The notes: generated by a model from the sequence alone, not told the origin. A stretch of DNA of 64,000 bases from Qipengyuania atrilutea (GCF_013370205.1 NZ_JABWGV010000007.1:1-64000); one strand, 5' to 3'; positions 27,032-37,073 are shown, counted from the first letter of the stretch. Numbers and translations are program-made.

Positions 27032-28330
27032 ATGACGCAGGATGACAAGAAACCGGTTGGCCACCAATACGCTCTGGCAATGCTGGCTGGCGGCGAGAAA
27101 CAGGTCCGTACACTTGCCGAGCATGCTGGCTCGCAACTGACGCTCGACGCATTCCTGAGAGTTCAGGACGAAAACCCGGTGCCGGCGTTTCTGCATTCGG
27201 CGTTATGCGCCATGTCGCTCCCAACAAAGCGCCCCAAGGACGAGTTCGAACCGATCATTCGCGAGGACGGTCGCTATGCGCTGGCAATCAATCCCCGGCC
27301 GGTGCTGCAGGAGATCGATGGCAAGCGAGTGATGAAGAGTCTGGGTGTTCCTTTCGGATCCTATCCCCGCGTGGCGCTAATCTACATGCTCTCGCAAGCG
27401 GTTCAGCAACGGTCGCGCGATGTTTATCTCGGCCGCAATTTCACTGATTGGATGCGGCGTCTCGGATATCAGACGATTTCATACGGGCCACGCGGTACTG
27501 CCAATCTGATGAAGCAGCAGGTCGATCGGTTGCTTGCCTGTGAATGGCAGATCAGATGGGACGGCGCCGATACGGACCAGAACGCCTTTGCCGTCAGGGA
27601 TGTAAAGATTTCCAGCGAATATGCCGGCTCGCTGGACAAGGACGGTGCCTTCGCTCGCGAAATCAGAATGTCGGAGGTCTTCTATCAGCATCTCGTTGAA
27701 CATGCGGTTCCACTCAATGAAGTGGCGATCCGAGAACTGAAGGGAGCGCCGACCGCGCTCGATCTCTACACCTATCTTGCCTACCGGCTCCCCCGTGTTA
27801 CCGCCGAGCGCGGCCAGGCACTCTCGTGGGACCAGTTGGCCAAGCATTTGGGCAACGCCGCGGACAGCAAACGATTTCGCCAGACCGTCCGTGAAACAAT
27901 GCAACTTGTTACATCAGTCTATCCGAACGCCAATGTCGATGTTTCGGGGAGGAAGGTCGTCCTTTATCCTTCACCAGCGCCGCTCGAGAAGAAGCTCGTT
28001 GGAGCCCATCTACGGCTCGTTGGAATCGAACCGCGCAGCAAGCGGAAAGCCCTGTCCAAAAGGACAGGCGAAGCAGAGGGCAGGGCGAAGACGTTGCCGG
28101 AAGTCGAAACCTTGGCGTTTCCGTCAGGGTCGCTTCAGTATGGAAAGCGCGAAGAAGCTTTTTTGCGGATTGGCCGCGAAAAGGGTGCTCCCTGGGATGT
28201 CGATCTGATGGCGAGCCAATTCCGCAGTGGCTGCCCGGACTTCGAACGCCCTCGAACCGAGAAAGAATGGCTTCGCATCTGGGAAAGTTTCGTCATCTCC
28301 TATGCCAAGCGGAGAGCCGCGCACCAATAG
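27032..28330 (+). CDS. repA: Plasmid replication initiator, RepA family
   Basis: The protein resembles the plasmid-encoded RepA (RepA_C-type) initiators found on alphaproteobacterial plasmids. Recognisable phrases are SLPTKRPKDEFEPIIRE near the start, VMKSLGVPFGSYPRVALIY, and LDLYTYLAYRLPRV with a winged-helix-like region after it. I choose the ATG at 27032 because of its excellent Shine-Dalgarno sequence; the frame continues upstream to 26987 without support. Position next to the iteron array and parAB makes it the replication initiator of this replicon. It would bind the iterons and open the AT-rich segment. Confidence 0.85.
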   Translation: MTQDDKKPVGHQYALAMLAGGEKQVRTLAEHAGSQLTLDAFLRVQDENPVPAFLHSALCAMSLPTKRPKDEFEPIIREDGRYALAINPRPVLQEIDGKRVMKSLGVPFGSYPRVALIYMLSQAVQQRSRDVYLGRNFTDWMRRLGYQTISYGPRGTANLMKQQVDRLLACEWQIRWDGADTDQNAFAVRDVKISSEYAGSLDKDGAFAREIRMSEVFYQHLVEHAVPLNEVAIRELKGAPTALDLYTYLAYRLPRVTAERGQALSWDQLAKHLGNAADSKRFRQTVRETMQLVTSVYPNANVDVSGRKVVLYPSPAPLEKKLVGAHLRLVGIEPRSKRKALSKRTGEAEGRAKTLPEVETLAFPSGSLQYGKREEAFLRIGREKGAPWDVDLMASQFRSGCPDFERPRTEKEWLRIWESFVISYAKRRAAHQ

Positions 28331-28823
28331 GAGCGGTGCACTTACGCCCATACGGACGATCGCGCAGAGGCACCAACCTTCTCGTGTGGTGTCCCGCCAC
28401 CGTTGCCATATAGTCCTACGATACGCGCATCGTCGGCTTCTTGGTTTCACGGGGACACCGAGAACACAATGAATCTTGCCACATTCCCGGCGAAACGGGC
28501 TTTCCGCTACTATTGAGCAGAGGCAATTCCTGGGAAGGCTTGATTGCCCTCCGGTCGATCCGCTTGTGCGTTAACTCCAAAAACCAGAACCACGAAATTC
28601 GGGATAAAGCACTGACGAACCTCTCGACCTTGGCCTCTTGTGTTGGCTGAGAAAGGAACATTGACCCTGGAATCAGAAAAAGATTTTTCACAACCACACC
28701 TTTGGCGTGATTTGAATATCGCCAGACCCCCTGAGACCGGCAAGCATGGTGCAAGTATCAACACTCGTCTCGGTTTCATTCTTAAAAGTGGAGGAAGAGG
28801 TTCGGGGTAAAGGAGGAGCAACT
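28331..28823. other. Gap without a convincing gene
   Basis: About 490 bases between repA and the Toprim gene. Short frames exist on both strands but none has family features. The final part supplies the GGAGGAG ribosome site for the next gene. No inverted repeats strong enough to call a terminator were recognised. Confidence 0.45.
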
Positions 28824-29663
28824 ATGCTGACCTGTCTGAGCCCAACTCAGGAAACAATCGACACGGTAGCAGGACTTCGCGGCAAGTGGCATGGCAGCTA
28901 CGCCATGTGCCGATGTCCAGCACACCGCGACAGCACGCCGTCCCTCTCGATCAGGCAGGGCCAGCACGGAATACTGGTACACTGCTTTGCCGGATGCCAA
29001 AATGAAGACGTACTGCGAGCAATCTCGCGAACGCGGCCCGTATTCAATTCGCCAGCACCCAAATTTCAGCCAAGTCCATCGTCAGCGAATGCGCGGCGAA
29101 TATGGGACCAGGGCCGGGAGATCTGCGAAACGCTCGCTGAGGCATACCTGAAATCGCGCAATCTTCCGTTGGATCTCCGCGATATCCGTTACCACCATAA
29201 ATGTCCGTTCGGACGCAAACCCAATGCCGTCTTCAGACCCGCGCTTCTCGTTGCGGTGAGGGATCGCCTGGAGATCATGGCAATCCAGCGTATCGCGCTC
29301 GGATCGAAAGGGCTGTGCCACAAAGGCAAATACATGCTTGGGCGGCCGGGGATGGGCGCCTGGTCACCGTCGTTCAAAGGCGACACGCTCGGCCTTGCGG
29401 AGAGCATGGAAGATGCAGTCGCCTACACCAGGATCAAAGGAATTCCGTGCTGGAGTACGCTCGGAGCCGAACGCCTGGCTCTTGTCCGAATACCGGACGG
29501 CGTAAAGACGGTCGTGATCGCCGAGGACAACAACAGGGCAGGGCGGCTTGGCGCACTGGCGGCGATTGAGGCGTACGCGACTAAAGACCGGACGGTTCTC
29601 CGCGATCCTCCGCCACGAAAGGCGGGCGACTGGGCCGAGGTGAACGAGAACACTGGAGGATAG
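28824..29663 (+). CDS. Toprim-domain protein with CHC2-like zinc finger
   Basis: The N terminus has a zinc-binding pattern like DnaG primases: CRCPAHRDSTPSLSI followed by VHCFAGC. The C-terminal half contains the Toprim motifs, including LGLAESMEDAVAY (the Glu motif) and VVIAEDNNRAGR (the DxD-like motif, here EDN). This combination matches the plasmid and phage primase-like proteins annotated as DUF7146/Toprim. It lacks a helicase domain. The ATG at 28824 has a clear GGAGGAG site. It precedes a large helicase/methyltransferase gene, the same pair as on many sphingomonad plasmids. It probably primes plasmid or conjugative DNA synthesis. Confidence 0.75.
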   Translation: MLTCLSPTQETIDTVAGLRGKWHGSYAMCRCPAHRDSTPSLSIRQGQHGILVHCFAGCQNEDVLRAISRTRPVFNSPAPKFQPSPSSANARRIWDQGREICETLAEAYLKSRNLPLDLRDIRYHHKCPFGRKPNAVFRPALLVAVRDRLEIMAIQRIALGSKGLCHKGKYMLGRPGMGAWSPSFKGDTLGLAESMEDAVAYTRIKGIPCWSTLGAERLALVRIPDGVKTVVIAEDNNRAGRLGALAAIEAYATKDRTVLRDPPPRKAGDWAEVNENTGG

Positions 29664-29696
29664 GACTGCGGTTCGAGGGGGAGGGGAGAGGGAAGC

Positions 29697-31632
29697 TTGG
29701 TTGCGGATCAACATCAGGAGCAGACCGTGACCGACCTATTCGAACAATTCGACCACCGCCTCAAGGGGGCGATCGAGGAAGTCGCCCAGAACATCGCAGG
29801 CTCGATCCTTTCGAAGAAGAGCCTCTTTGCGATCATGGAGCAGCTGCACGGCTGCACATCGGCGAATGGATCCTGGACGCAGCGCGATGCCTACGATTTG
29901 CTTGAGGCGGGGCTGGCGCTTCATCTTTCGGCGCGTTCGACACCCTTGCTCGAAGATGTGCCTGCGCTGTCGGAACTGGTCGACTCGCTGCCCACCCACA
30001 CCGTTCGAAGCGAAGATCAGATCCGCTTCCAGCAATTCTCGACGCCGGCCGATCTGGCGGCGCTCGCCGTGATCGCCGCGCAACCCCGCAGCACTGACAT
30101 CGTCCTGGAACCGAGTGCCGGGCATGGCTCTCTCGTGAGCATGTTGCCGGCTGTCGCGCAGCTCCACCTCAACGAAATCGATCCTCGTCGCCGTGCGAAG
30201 CTGTCGCTTCTTTTCGAAAGAGCCACGATCACCGGCTTCGACGGTGCGATGCTGACGTCCCTTTCGGCGCACGACCTCCGGCCAACGGTGATCTTGATGA
30301 ACCCGCCGTTTTCGCGTTCGCAGGGCAGGGGGGTCGACCAATTCGCAGCGGTCCGTCACCTGCGCGCGGCCTTGGCGAAGTTGCTTCCGGGCGGCCGCGT
30401 CGTTGCCATCATGCCTGACTGGTTCACCCCCAGCGCCAAGATGCTGCGGATCTACGAGGAAACCTTCGCAAACTGCACGGTGCAGACATCCTGCAGGCTC
30501 GCCAAATGCTATCACAAGCAGGGCACGAGCGTGGCGGTCCGGTTGCTGGTCATCGACAAGGTTCCGGGCAATTCGAAACCGTCCTTGATTGCACGCGACA
30601 CCGTCTCCGAGCTTGCCGAATGCTTTTTGATCGTGAAGCGGATCGACCCCGCGACAGCGCCGCCGGCACGACCCACCCGGATCAAGCCGAAGGCGACAAG
30701 CCTGTTCAAGTCGATGCGCGCCAAGCCGCGCACCACGCCTAAGATCGAGCGCAAGCTTGCGGCGCGCGAGATCGTCACGGTGGACTATGCCAAGCTGGAA
30801 GCGCCCCGCGCGCTCGGGGCGCAATCGGGCGTCTACGTTCCCTATCGGCCGAGCCGGATCAACATCCAGGGCTCCCGGAAACACCCGACACCCCTCGTCG
30901 AGAGCGTCGCCATGGGATCGATCCCGGCGCCGGTGCCCGATTACATACCGCGGCTTCACGATTGCATTCTGAACGAGGCGCATCTCTCCGAAGCGCAGCT
31001 CGAAACGATCATTTACGCCGGCAACGCCTGGACGCAGTTTCTTCCGGGCAAGTTCGTGCCGTCAGAGGAGGGGGTGGGTCTTTCGCTGTCCGAGAACGGC
31101 AAGGCCTATCGGAAGGGCTATTTCTTGGGCGATGGGACCGGAGCGGGGAAGGGGCGCCAAATTGCAGCCTGCATCCTCGACAACTGGTTGGCGGGCCGCA
31201 GGCAAGCGATCTGGATATCCAAGAACGAAAGCCTCCTCGAAGATGCCCGCCGCGACTGGGCCGCGATCGGCGGGCTCCCCGCCGACATCCAACCGCTCTC
31301 CAGCTGGAAGATCGACCAAGAACTTCCCTTCCGCGACGGCATCGTCTTTGTGACCTATCCAACGCTGCGCAGCCAACGCCAGGATGCGACACGCCTGAAG
31401 CAGCTGCTCGACTGGGCTGACACCGACTTCGACGGCGTCATCGCCTTCGACGAAAGCCACGAGATGGGCGGCGTGGCAGGAGGCGAGGGCGCGCGCGGCG
31501 CGAAGCCGGGTTCCCTGCAAGGGATCGCCGGTGTCCTGCTCCAGAACCACCTCCCCGATGCCCGCGTTCTATACGCGTCTGCCACGGGCGCATCCGACGT
31601 CAACAACCTCGCCTATGCCGTTCACCGGATGG
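29697..31632 (+). pseudogene. Strawberry-notch-like helicase/methyltransferase, 3' truncated
   Basis: The N-terminal part is an adenine-methyltransferase-like fold: LEPSAGHGSLVSML for SAM binding and the catalytic NPPF near residue 202. The second part is a strawberry-notch-type helicase core with GDGTGAGKGRQIA (Walker A, about residue 478), AFDESHEMGG (Walker B) and YASATGASDVNNLAYA. Full-length relatives have about 1,400 residues; here the family sequence stops after AVHRMG at about 31632 and only 15 unrelated codons follow before a stop. The second RecA-like domain is missing, so helicase activity is unlikely. The TTG start follows GGAGAGGGAAGC; a GTG at 29727 is an alternative. The function of intact relatives on plasmids is unresolved. 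Confidence 0.78.
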
Positions 31633-32110
31633 GTACCTTCAATAGCCCGTTGAAGCCGTACATGTGGCGTACCGAATGATGCACGGCATGAAAACGCCAG
31701 AGAAACGAAACCCTGTGACTGGCGAAATGGGCAAGGGTTATCCCTAGGTCGAGAAGCACGATCGCGATGGCCGCATCAGCCCATAAGGGCAGCGTCGTTG
31801 GCCAGGCTGATTCCCAAGGGACAAGGCTTGCGATGAGCGGAAGAAGCAGCACCATAGCCACAAGAGACCCTTCGTTTACAAGGGCATGCAAAACGTCCCG
31901 CCCGCCATCCCCATGGCTCGAATTCCACTGATTTTCGAAAGGCGCGATATGCTCGGCGGCAAGTGAGGTCCCGATCGCAGCGATGACCAGAACTAACAGC
32001 CAGGCCGGCGAACTATCCGAGGACACGATCGCCGTAGCGCCCCCGACAAAACCAAAAAAATAGAGTGGGGCATAGAGATAACGAAAAACGACCACTGGAG
32101 CCTCCATCAA
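31633..32110 (-). pseudogene. Sterol desaturase/fatty acid hydroxylase-like, 3' truncated
   Basis: Four hydrophobic segments are followed by di-iron histidine boxes: LAHFASHRVSFLWRFHAVHHS, that is the HxxxH and HxxHH motifs. The family normally continues YGFNGLxKHPLHQ and ends with further His boxes near the C terminus. Here the match ends at YGFNGLLKVP, where it meets the strawberry-notch fragment, and the stop comes three codons later. About 100 residues with the last His motif are missing, so the enzyme should be inactive. The frame and start (31633-32110) are otherwise normal, so the loss is one clean cut. Confidence 0.72.
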
Positions 32111-32167
32111 ACGATGGATCCATTTACGCTCCCGTCGCCCACCGGTCTTGAACGTTTCGGTGGTGTT

Positions 32168-32860
32168 TTAACGCACGATGGTAATCGCGATTTTTGCAAG
32201 ACCCAGTGATGGCGTCACGCCGAACCATTCGACCAAACGACGGGTAAAGTGCGCTTGATCGGAAAACCCACCCGCGGCCGCTGCGGCAGCGACACTATGA
32301 GATTGGTCGAAGCTCTCGATGGCACGCTGAACCTGTAACCATTGCAGGAGCTTGGTTGTCGGCACTCCAAAATCCCGAACCGCAATTTCCCGCATCCGCG
32401 TGGTCGAAACACCGACGGCTTTGGCCAATTCCGAAGGTGTCGCCCCGGGTTCGATCCGTTGCAGCGTAGAGCGGAGGCGCGGGTCGATTTGGCTCGAACC
32501 CTTCCGGTTCAAAAAGCCTTCCATCCATTTGCGGGCCTCGTTCCCAGATCCAACCAGAGCCAATGCATTCGCTTCAGCGGTCGAAAGCCGTTCCAGTCCA
32601 ACACTCTTGTTGAGGTCACGGGTTCCCATGAAAAACGGATCGACATACAGATTTCGCAGGATGGCACCGGATGGCGTCAAGCGGTGAACCGTGGTGGCAG
32701 GGATGAGAACAGCTTCACCGGGCGACAAGCGAAGATCTCGGTCAGCGTTAATGCTGCAAGAGTCGACCAGCGAAAGACTGATCTGGTGTGCCAGATGACT
32801 GTGCGGACGGTTCTCTCCTGTTTGGGCGTCGAGAAGTGCCCAGCCAAATCCGAGCATCAT
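32168..32860 (-). CDS. AraC-family transcriptional regulator
   Basis: The N-terminal part has a cupin-like sensor fold (HSHLAHQISLSL, then LSPGEAVLIPATTVH), and the C-terminal part the two helix-turn-helix segments of AraC regulators (TPSELAKAVGVSTTRMREIA, then AAAAGGFSDQAHFTRRLVEW). The ATG at 32860 follows GGGAGGGCAAC; longer starts up to 32971 overlap the P450 gene. It lies between a broken desaturase and an adjacent P450 gene and may control one of them. The inducer is not predictable. Confidence 0.82.
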   Translation of the reverse strand: MMLGFGWALLDAQTGENRPHSHLAHQISLSLVDSCSINADRDLRLSPGEAVLIPATTVHRLTPSGAILRNLYVDPFFMGTRDLNKSVGLERLSTAEANALALVGSGNEARKWMEGFLNRKGSSQIDPRLRSTLQRIEPGATPSELAKAVGVSTTRMREIAVRDFGVPTTKLLQWLQVQRAIESFDQSHSVAAAAAAGGFSDQAHFTRRLVEWFGVTPSLGLAKIAITIVR

Positions 32861-32967
32861 GTTGCCCTCCCATGAGGCGTCGGTGCTTCTCAAAGAGCGA
32901 TTTCGTCTTAGCTGCTGTGCAATCGGACGTTCCTTTCTGAGAGATCTCAACGCGTTCCCGGCTCTCC

Positions 32968-34254
32968 TCAAGTCTCTTTCAAAGACCGCTCACTGCGCCG
33001 GATATCCTCGAGAATGATCTTGCTGCCTGGCAGCGCCGGCATCCGGGAACGATCGATGCGCAGATCCTGCGCGGGAAGCCGATATTCCATTTCGCAAAGA
33101 AGCATTCGCAACGAGCGCTCCATCACTTCGAGCACGACTGTCTCACCGGGGCAGCGATGATTTTTCGAGACATCGCCGCCGCCCTGAGGGATTAATGCGA
33201 ACGCGGAAAAGTCTTCCTTGCGAAAGCGATCCGGATTGACGATTTCCGGCTCGTTCCAGAGATGAGGATCAGTGTTGGTTGCGTGTAAGTCGAGCAGGAA
33301 ACGTCGGCCGGCGGGAAAACGGACATTTCGCCAGCGAAAGTCCTTTCGGCTCCTGGCAGCGACCGCAGGGAAGAACGGATAGAACCGGCGCACTTCCTGC
33401 ACGAAACGGCCTAACTCAGAGCGATCGGATGCAGGGGTCGGAGCCACATCGGGAAATGAATGGAGAGCATGCGCCAGGAGAGTGATATAGACAGACGTAG
33501 CGACGGTTGGGCGCAGAACGTTCAGCAGTTCGACGGCAGCGATCCTGGGACTTAGCAGCGCACCATCCTCATCCCGGTGCGCAGCAATCACAGCCAGCGC
33601 CGATTCAGCGGGTGGGACCAGACGGCGGTCACGCGCATCCTTGATGACGCGAGCAAGCCACGCTTCGGAACGGCTGCGAGCGCGCCGGGCCCGAAAATGG
33701 CCCAAGCCGAGCGCGGCCGCGCGGTCGAAGAGTAGAACAAGGTCGCGAGTTCGCTTGATGCGCTCTTCAGCCGGTAGTGGCACACCGGCCCAGTCGCACA
33801 CTGCTTCGGCCAATATGGGATGCAGCGCTTCGTAGAAGATTACCTGCGATTCCCGGGTCCATGCCGGGAGCTGGGCCAACCACATTTTCTCGAATTTCTC
33901 TCCCAGAGCCTCGACACGCTCTTGCGTCAGCAACGACACGAACATTTCCTTGCGCCGCAGATGCCGCTCGCCATCCAGACCCTGGACTCCGCCCTTGCCA
34001 GTCAAAGTCGCCCGAACCGGTTCCGGCATCGCGCCGTCGCGCGACATTCGCGCTTTATCGTAGAACATCTCGGCCGCAGCTTCGCCGCGCAGGCACACAG
34101 TCCGCCGGAGCAACAGGCGGGTTTCGAACATATTGCCACCGGTTCGCGAGCAGACCGTGTTTACGAAGTCATAGGGCCGCCTCAGGAAATGGAGTGTGCT
34201 GTCGAAGGGCCCTCGCGGTATGAGTTCTTCGCTCTGTTTTATGGAACGTTTCAT
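32968..34254 (-). CDS. Cytochrome P450, CYP152-like fatty acid peroxygenase
   Basis: The haem-binding loop is unusual for P450s but right for the CYP152 group: LIPQGGGDVSKNHRCPGE, with Cys as the haem ligand. The I-helix region carries LRPTVATSVY instead of the usual (A/G)GxxT, with the Arg-Pro pair that binds the fatty acid carboxylate. These enzymes use hydrogen peroxide to hydroxylate fatty acids at the alpha or beta carbon. The start ATG 34254 is chosen since it gives the usual N terminus (MKRSIKQSEELIP); the frame extends further upstream. A peroxiredoxin gene follows divergently upstream by about 120 bases, on the same strand. Confidence 0.85.
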   Translation of the reverse strand: MKRSIKQSEELIPRGPFDSTLHFLRRPYDFVNTVCSRTGGNMFETRLLLRRTVCLRGEAAAEMFYDKARMSRDGAMPEPVRATLTGKGGVQGLDGERHLRRKEMFVSLLTQERVEALGEKFEKMWLAQLPAWTRESQVIFYEALHPILAEAVCDWAGVPLPAEERIKRTRDLVLLFDRAAALGLGHFRARRARSRSEAWLARVIKDARDRRLVPPAESALAVIAAHRDEDGALLSPRIAAVELLNVLRPTVATSVYITLLAHALHSFPDVAPTPASDRSELGRFVQEVRRFYPFFPAVAARSRKDFRWRNVRFPAGRRFLLDLHATNTDPHLWNEPEIVNPDRFRKEDFSAFALIPQGGGDVSKNHRCPGETVVLEVMERSLRMLLCEMEYRLPAQDLRIDRSRMPALPGSKIILEDIRRSERSLKET

Positions 34255-34373
34255 AGACCAATACCGTCCTCTCGATTTGGCATATCGGTGCCGAGCCAGG
34301 CACGGCAAAACCAACCGGCGCGCTTTTGATTATGCTCCCGCCGATAAGTCTCGCATTGCCCCTTATGCTGCGA

Positions 34374-35009
34374 TCAATCCTGCGGCTGCGGTGTGACGCG
34401 CAGATAAGGTTTTACCGTCTCCCAGCCTTTGGGGAATTTCTCACGCGCTTCTTCATCGCTGAGCGAAGGCACGATGATGACGTCCTCGCCCTGCTGCCAG
34501 TTCACAGGTGTGGCCACGCTGTGGTCCGCCGTCAGTTGCAGCGAATCGATAATCCGCAAGATCTCTTCGAAATTTCGTCCCGTGCTCGCGGGATAAGTGA
34601 GCGTAAGTTTCACTTTCTTATCGGGACCGATGATGAACACCGAGCGGACGGTGAATGAATCATCAGCCTGCGGATGGATCATTCCATAGAGATCAGCGAT
34701 TTCACGATCCGGGTCCGCGACCAGCGGAAAGTTGAGAGCATGACCCTGGGTTTCGGCAATGTCGCCCGCCCAAGCTCGATGATCTTCGAGCGGATCGACG
34801 CTGAGACCGATCACTTTGACGCCGCGTTTGTCGAATTCAGGCTTGAGGCGGGCAACCTCACCAAGTTCCGTCGTGCAAACAGGAGTGAAATCCGCAGGGT
34901 GCGAGAACAGCACCGCCCAGTCGTCACCCATCCATTCATGGAATTTGAGCGTGCCATCGGTTGTGTCGGCCTCGAAATCGGGTGCGGTGTCGCCAAGTTG
35001 AAGTGTCAT
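34374..35009 (-). CDS. 1-Cys peroxiredoxin (Prx6-type, AhpC/TSA family)
   Basis: The peroxidatic motif is ADFTPVCTTELGE (Cys about 45), with the conserved Arg and the long C-terminal domain typical of Prx6 proteins (FPKGWETVKPYLRVTPQ). There is no second conserved cysteine for resolution, so it would need an external thiol reductant. The protein reduces hydrogen peroxide and lipid peroxides. At 211 residues it is full length. Together with the P450 peroxygenase next to it, it may balance peroxide, though this link is inferred. Confidence 0.9.
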   Translation of the reverse strand: MTLQLGDTAPDFEADTTDGTLKFHEWMGDDWAVLFSHPADFTPVCTTELGEVARLKPEFDKRGVKVIGLSVDPLEDHRAWAGDIAETQGHALNFPLVADPDREIADLYGMIHPQADDSFTVRSVFIIGPDKKVKLTLTYPASTGRNFEEILRIIDSLQLTADHSVATPVNWQQGEDVIIVPSLSDEEAREKFPKGWETVKPYLRVTPQPQD

Positions 35010-35202
35010 TGAAAATCTCCTGTGGTGAGCGCTAAAGCAACGCAGCTACACGTACAGATGGGTGCTACAGTTGCTGTAGGTGCAACCGAGATCGCGACCA
35101 AGCGGCGTTCAGACGCGATAGACGGCATCGCCAGCGTGCTGGTGTGGCGACCTTCCGCGCTATGCGGAAGCGTTCGTCTTTTCTCATTGCGTCCGGTCTT
35201 AA

Positions 35203-35682
35203 TCAGCTCGTATTCGCGCTGGTTTCAGGCTGGTCTTCGCCCACCAGGATCAAAAGCCCCAGTCCCGCTACGATCGCGACGTCGGCCAGATTGAATGATG
35301 GCCAATGAAAATTGTCCCAGTACAAATCGATAAAGTCCCTGACGGCGCCAAACATCAGCCTGTCTGCAACGTTGCCGAGCGCTCCGCCAATCGCCAAGCT
35401 CAAGCCGAGCGCATGGATGGGGGATCGGGTTCTCATCAGCCAAATCCCGAGCATGCCCGAAAGCAGAACGCCGATCGCGATAAGGATCACGGGGGCTGCT
35501 CCACCGGCCAGTCCGAAAGCCACGCCGCTATTGGCGATGGCGACTAGATTGAAGCCCGGGAACACTGCGATCACGTTACCCGAACCAACCAAAGAATGCG
35601 CCCAGGTTTTCGACAATTGGTCGAGGCCGAAGCTAACCAGAATCAAAACGGGCGCAAGCCGTTTCGCCGCGCTCAAGGTCAT
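35203..35682 (-). CDS. lspA: Lipoprotein signal peptidase (SPase II)
   Basis: SPase II is an inner-membrane aspartic peptidase that removes signal peptides from prolipoproteins. The conserved segments are present: FGLDQLSKTWA near the N terminus, NSGVAFGL, GNVADRLMFGAVRDFID (first catalytic Asp) and FNLADVAIVAG (second). Four membrane helices fit 159 residues. It is the last gene of a six-gene metal-related operon: its ATG overlaps the aldehyde dehydrogenase stop by four bases. An accessory LspA copy (PbrC) belongs to the lead resistance operon of Cupriavidus metallidurans; here it probably is likewise an extra copy. Confidence 0.92.
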   Translation of the reverse strand: MTLSAAKRLAPVLILVSFGLDQLSKTWAHSLVGSGNVIAVFPGFNLVAIANSGVAFGLAGGAAPVILIAIGVLLSGMLGIWLMRTRSPIHALGLSLAIGGALGNVADRLMFGAVRDFIDLYWDNFHWPSFNLADVAIVAGLGLLILVGEDQPETSANTS

Positions 35683-37073
35683 CGGACGCTGGATGGTGCA
35701 TTCACGACCACCATCTTTTCTTCGCTCATATCGACCATCGTATAACCTATACCGCCTGTTCCGAGACCCGACTGACGACGTCCTGCGAACGGCATCCAGT
35801 CGACGCGAAATGCGGTATGATCGTTGACCATTACGGCTGACGCGGCCAGCGTTTCGACGCAGTAATCGGCCCAGGACATTCGGTCGGAAAACACAGCCGC
35901 CTGAAAGGCGTAGGGAAGCGCGTTCGCTTGGCCGATCGCAGCATCGACGTCGTCGTATCCGTAAATGCAGACCACAGGGCCAAACACTTCCTTCTGCGAT
36001 ACATCGGCGTCGCACGGCGGATCGACAAGGACCGTGGGCTGGTAAAGGGTGGAACCCATGCGCTTACCCCCTGCGGCGAGCCTGGCGCCGCCCTGAACGG
36101 CTGCATCGACCCAGGATGCGACGCGGTCGACTTCGGCAGGACGAATGAGCGGACCGCATTGGGTTTCCGCTTTGGTCGGATCGCCCACAGTCAGCGCTTC
36201 TGCTCCCTCAGCGAGCTCGGCAGCGAAGTCCGGCAGTTCGGCGCGCGGAACGAACACGCGCTGCACCGAGACGCAGACTTGTCCAGAATGATAAAAGCCG
36301 CCTTTCAGGAGAGGAGGAATTACCTTGCCGCTTGCGACGCCCTCATCGACGAGGACCGGAGCCGCGCCACCGTGTTCCAGTGCCAGGCGGGTGCCCGGCG
36401 CCAGTTTGGAGCGGAGCATCCAGCCAACTCTGGCCGAACCGATGAAGGAGAAAAATGCCGTCCGCGAATCGATGACCATTTGTTCGGCGACATCGTTCGA
36501 ACATGGCACAAAGCGGCACCAGCGTTCATCGAGTCCGGCTTCATAAAGGATTTCGACGAAGCTCTTGCAGGAAAGGGGCGTGTCCTTGGCCGGTTTCACC
36601 AGAACAGGGCATCCGCTTGCGACTGCCGGTCCCACCTGATGGGCGATCAGGTTCAGAGGATGATTGAAAGCGGAGATCGCCACGACCGGCCCAATCGGCT
36701 CACGGAAGGTATAGGCTTTGCGTCCTGCCCCCGCCTGCGTCAGGTCCATCGGGATTTCGCGCCCGCCGCTGGCGAACAATTCGTGTATGCACAATTCGAC
36801 GCTCTGAATGGCGCGACTGGTTTCCACGCGCGCGTCGACGATGGGTTTACCGCCCTCGAGCGCAATCTGCATTGCCAGTGTCTCCGCGCGCTCGCGCATC
36901 AGCCCGATGGCGCGCTGCAGGATGGCGATGCGTTCATGCGCGGGGAGCCGCGCTTGTCGGTCTTCGTGCAGCGCGCGCGCCTCGTCGAGCCAACGATCGA
37001 CTTGCGGCCAGTCGACCAGCTCAACGCTGCCAATGCATTCCTGGTCGTAGGGATTGAGGACCTGCCACGTCAT
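35679..37073 (-). CDS. NAD(P)-dependent aldehyde dehydrogenase
   Basis: The aldehyde dehydrogenase superfamily fold is clear: FNHPLNLIAHQVGPAVASG for cofactor binding, LEHGGAAPVLV around the general base (Glu), and the catalytic Cys in HSGQVCVSVQRVFV. It has 464 residues. The ATG at 37073 overlaps the preceding stop (ATGA), so it is co-translated with the ThDP enzyme gene; I prefer it to the GTG three codons upstream. Its substrate is unknown; it may oxidise an aldehyde made by the ThDP enzyme. Confidence 0.87.
   Translation of the reverse strand: MTWQVLNPYDQECIGSVELVDWPQVDRWLDEARALHEDRQARLPAHERIAILQRAIGLMRERAETLAMQIALEGGKPIVDARVETSRAIQSVELCIHELFASGGREIPMDLTQAGAGRKAYTFREPIGPVVAISAFNHPLNLIAHQVGPAVASGCPVLVKPAKDTPLSCKSFVEILYEAGLDERWCRFVPCSNDVAEQMVIDSRTAFFSFIGSARVGWMLRSKLAPGTRLALEHGGAAPVLVDEGVASGKVIPPLLKGGFYHSGQVCVSVQRVFVPRAELPDFAAELAEGAEALTVGDPTKAETQCGPLIRPAEVDRVASWVDAAVQGGARLAAGGKRMGSTLYQPTVLVDPPCDADVSQKEVFGPVVCIYGYDDVDAAIGQANALPYAFQAAVFSDRMSWADYCVETLAASAVMVNDHTAFRVDWMPFAGRRQSGLGTGGIGYTMVDMSEEKMVVVNAPSSVR

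Noticed and set aside
29736-30983. A 415-residue open frame antisense to the strawberry-notch gene
   Set aside because: It is opposite a clearly recognised protein and has no signature of its own.
35152-35170. Inverted repeat CTTCCGC...GCGGAAG, considered as a terminator for lspA
   Set aside because: The T-rich stretch that follows is on the plus-strand side, while lspA and its operon are read on the minus strand; no plus-strand gene ends there.
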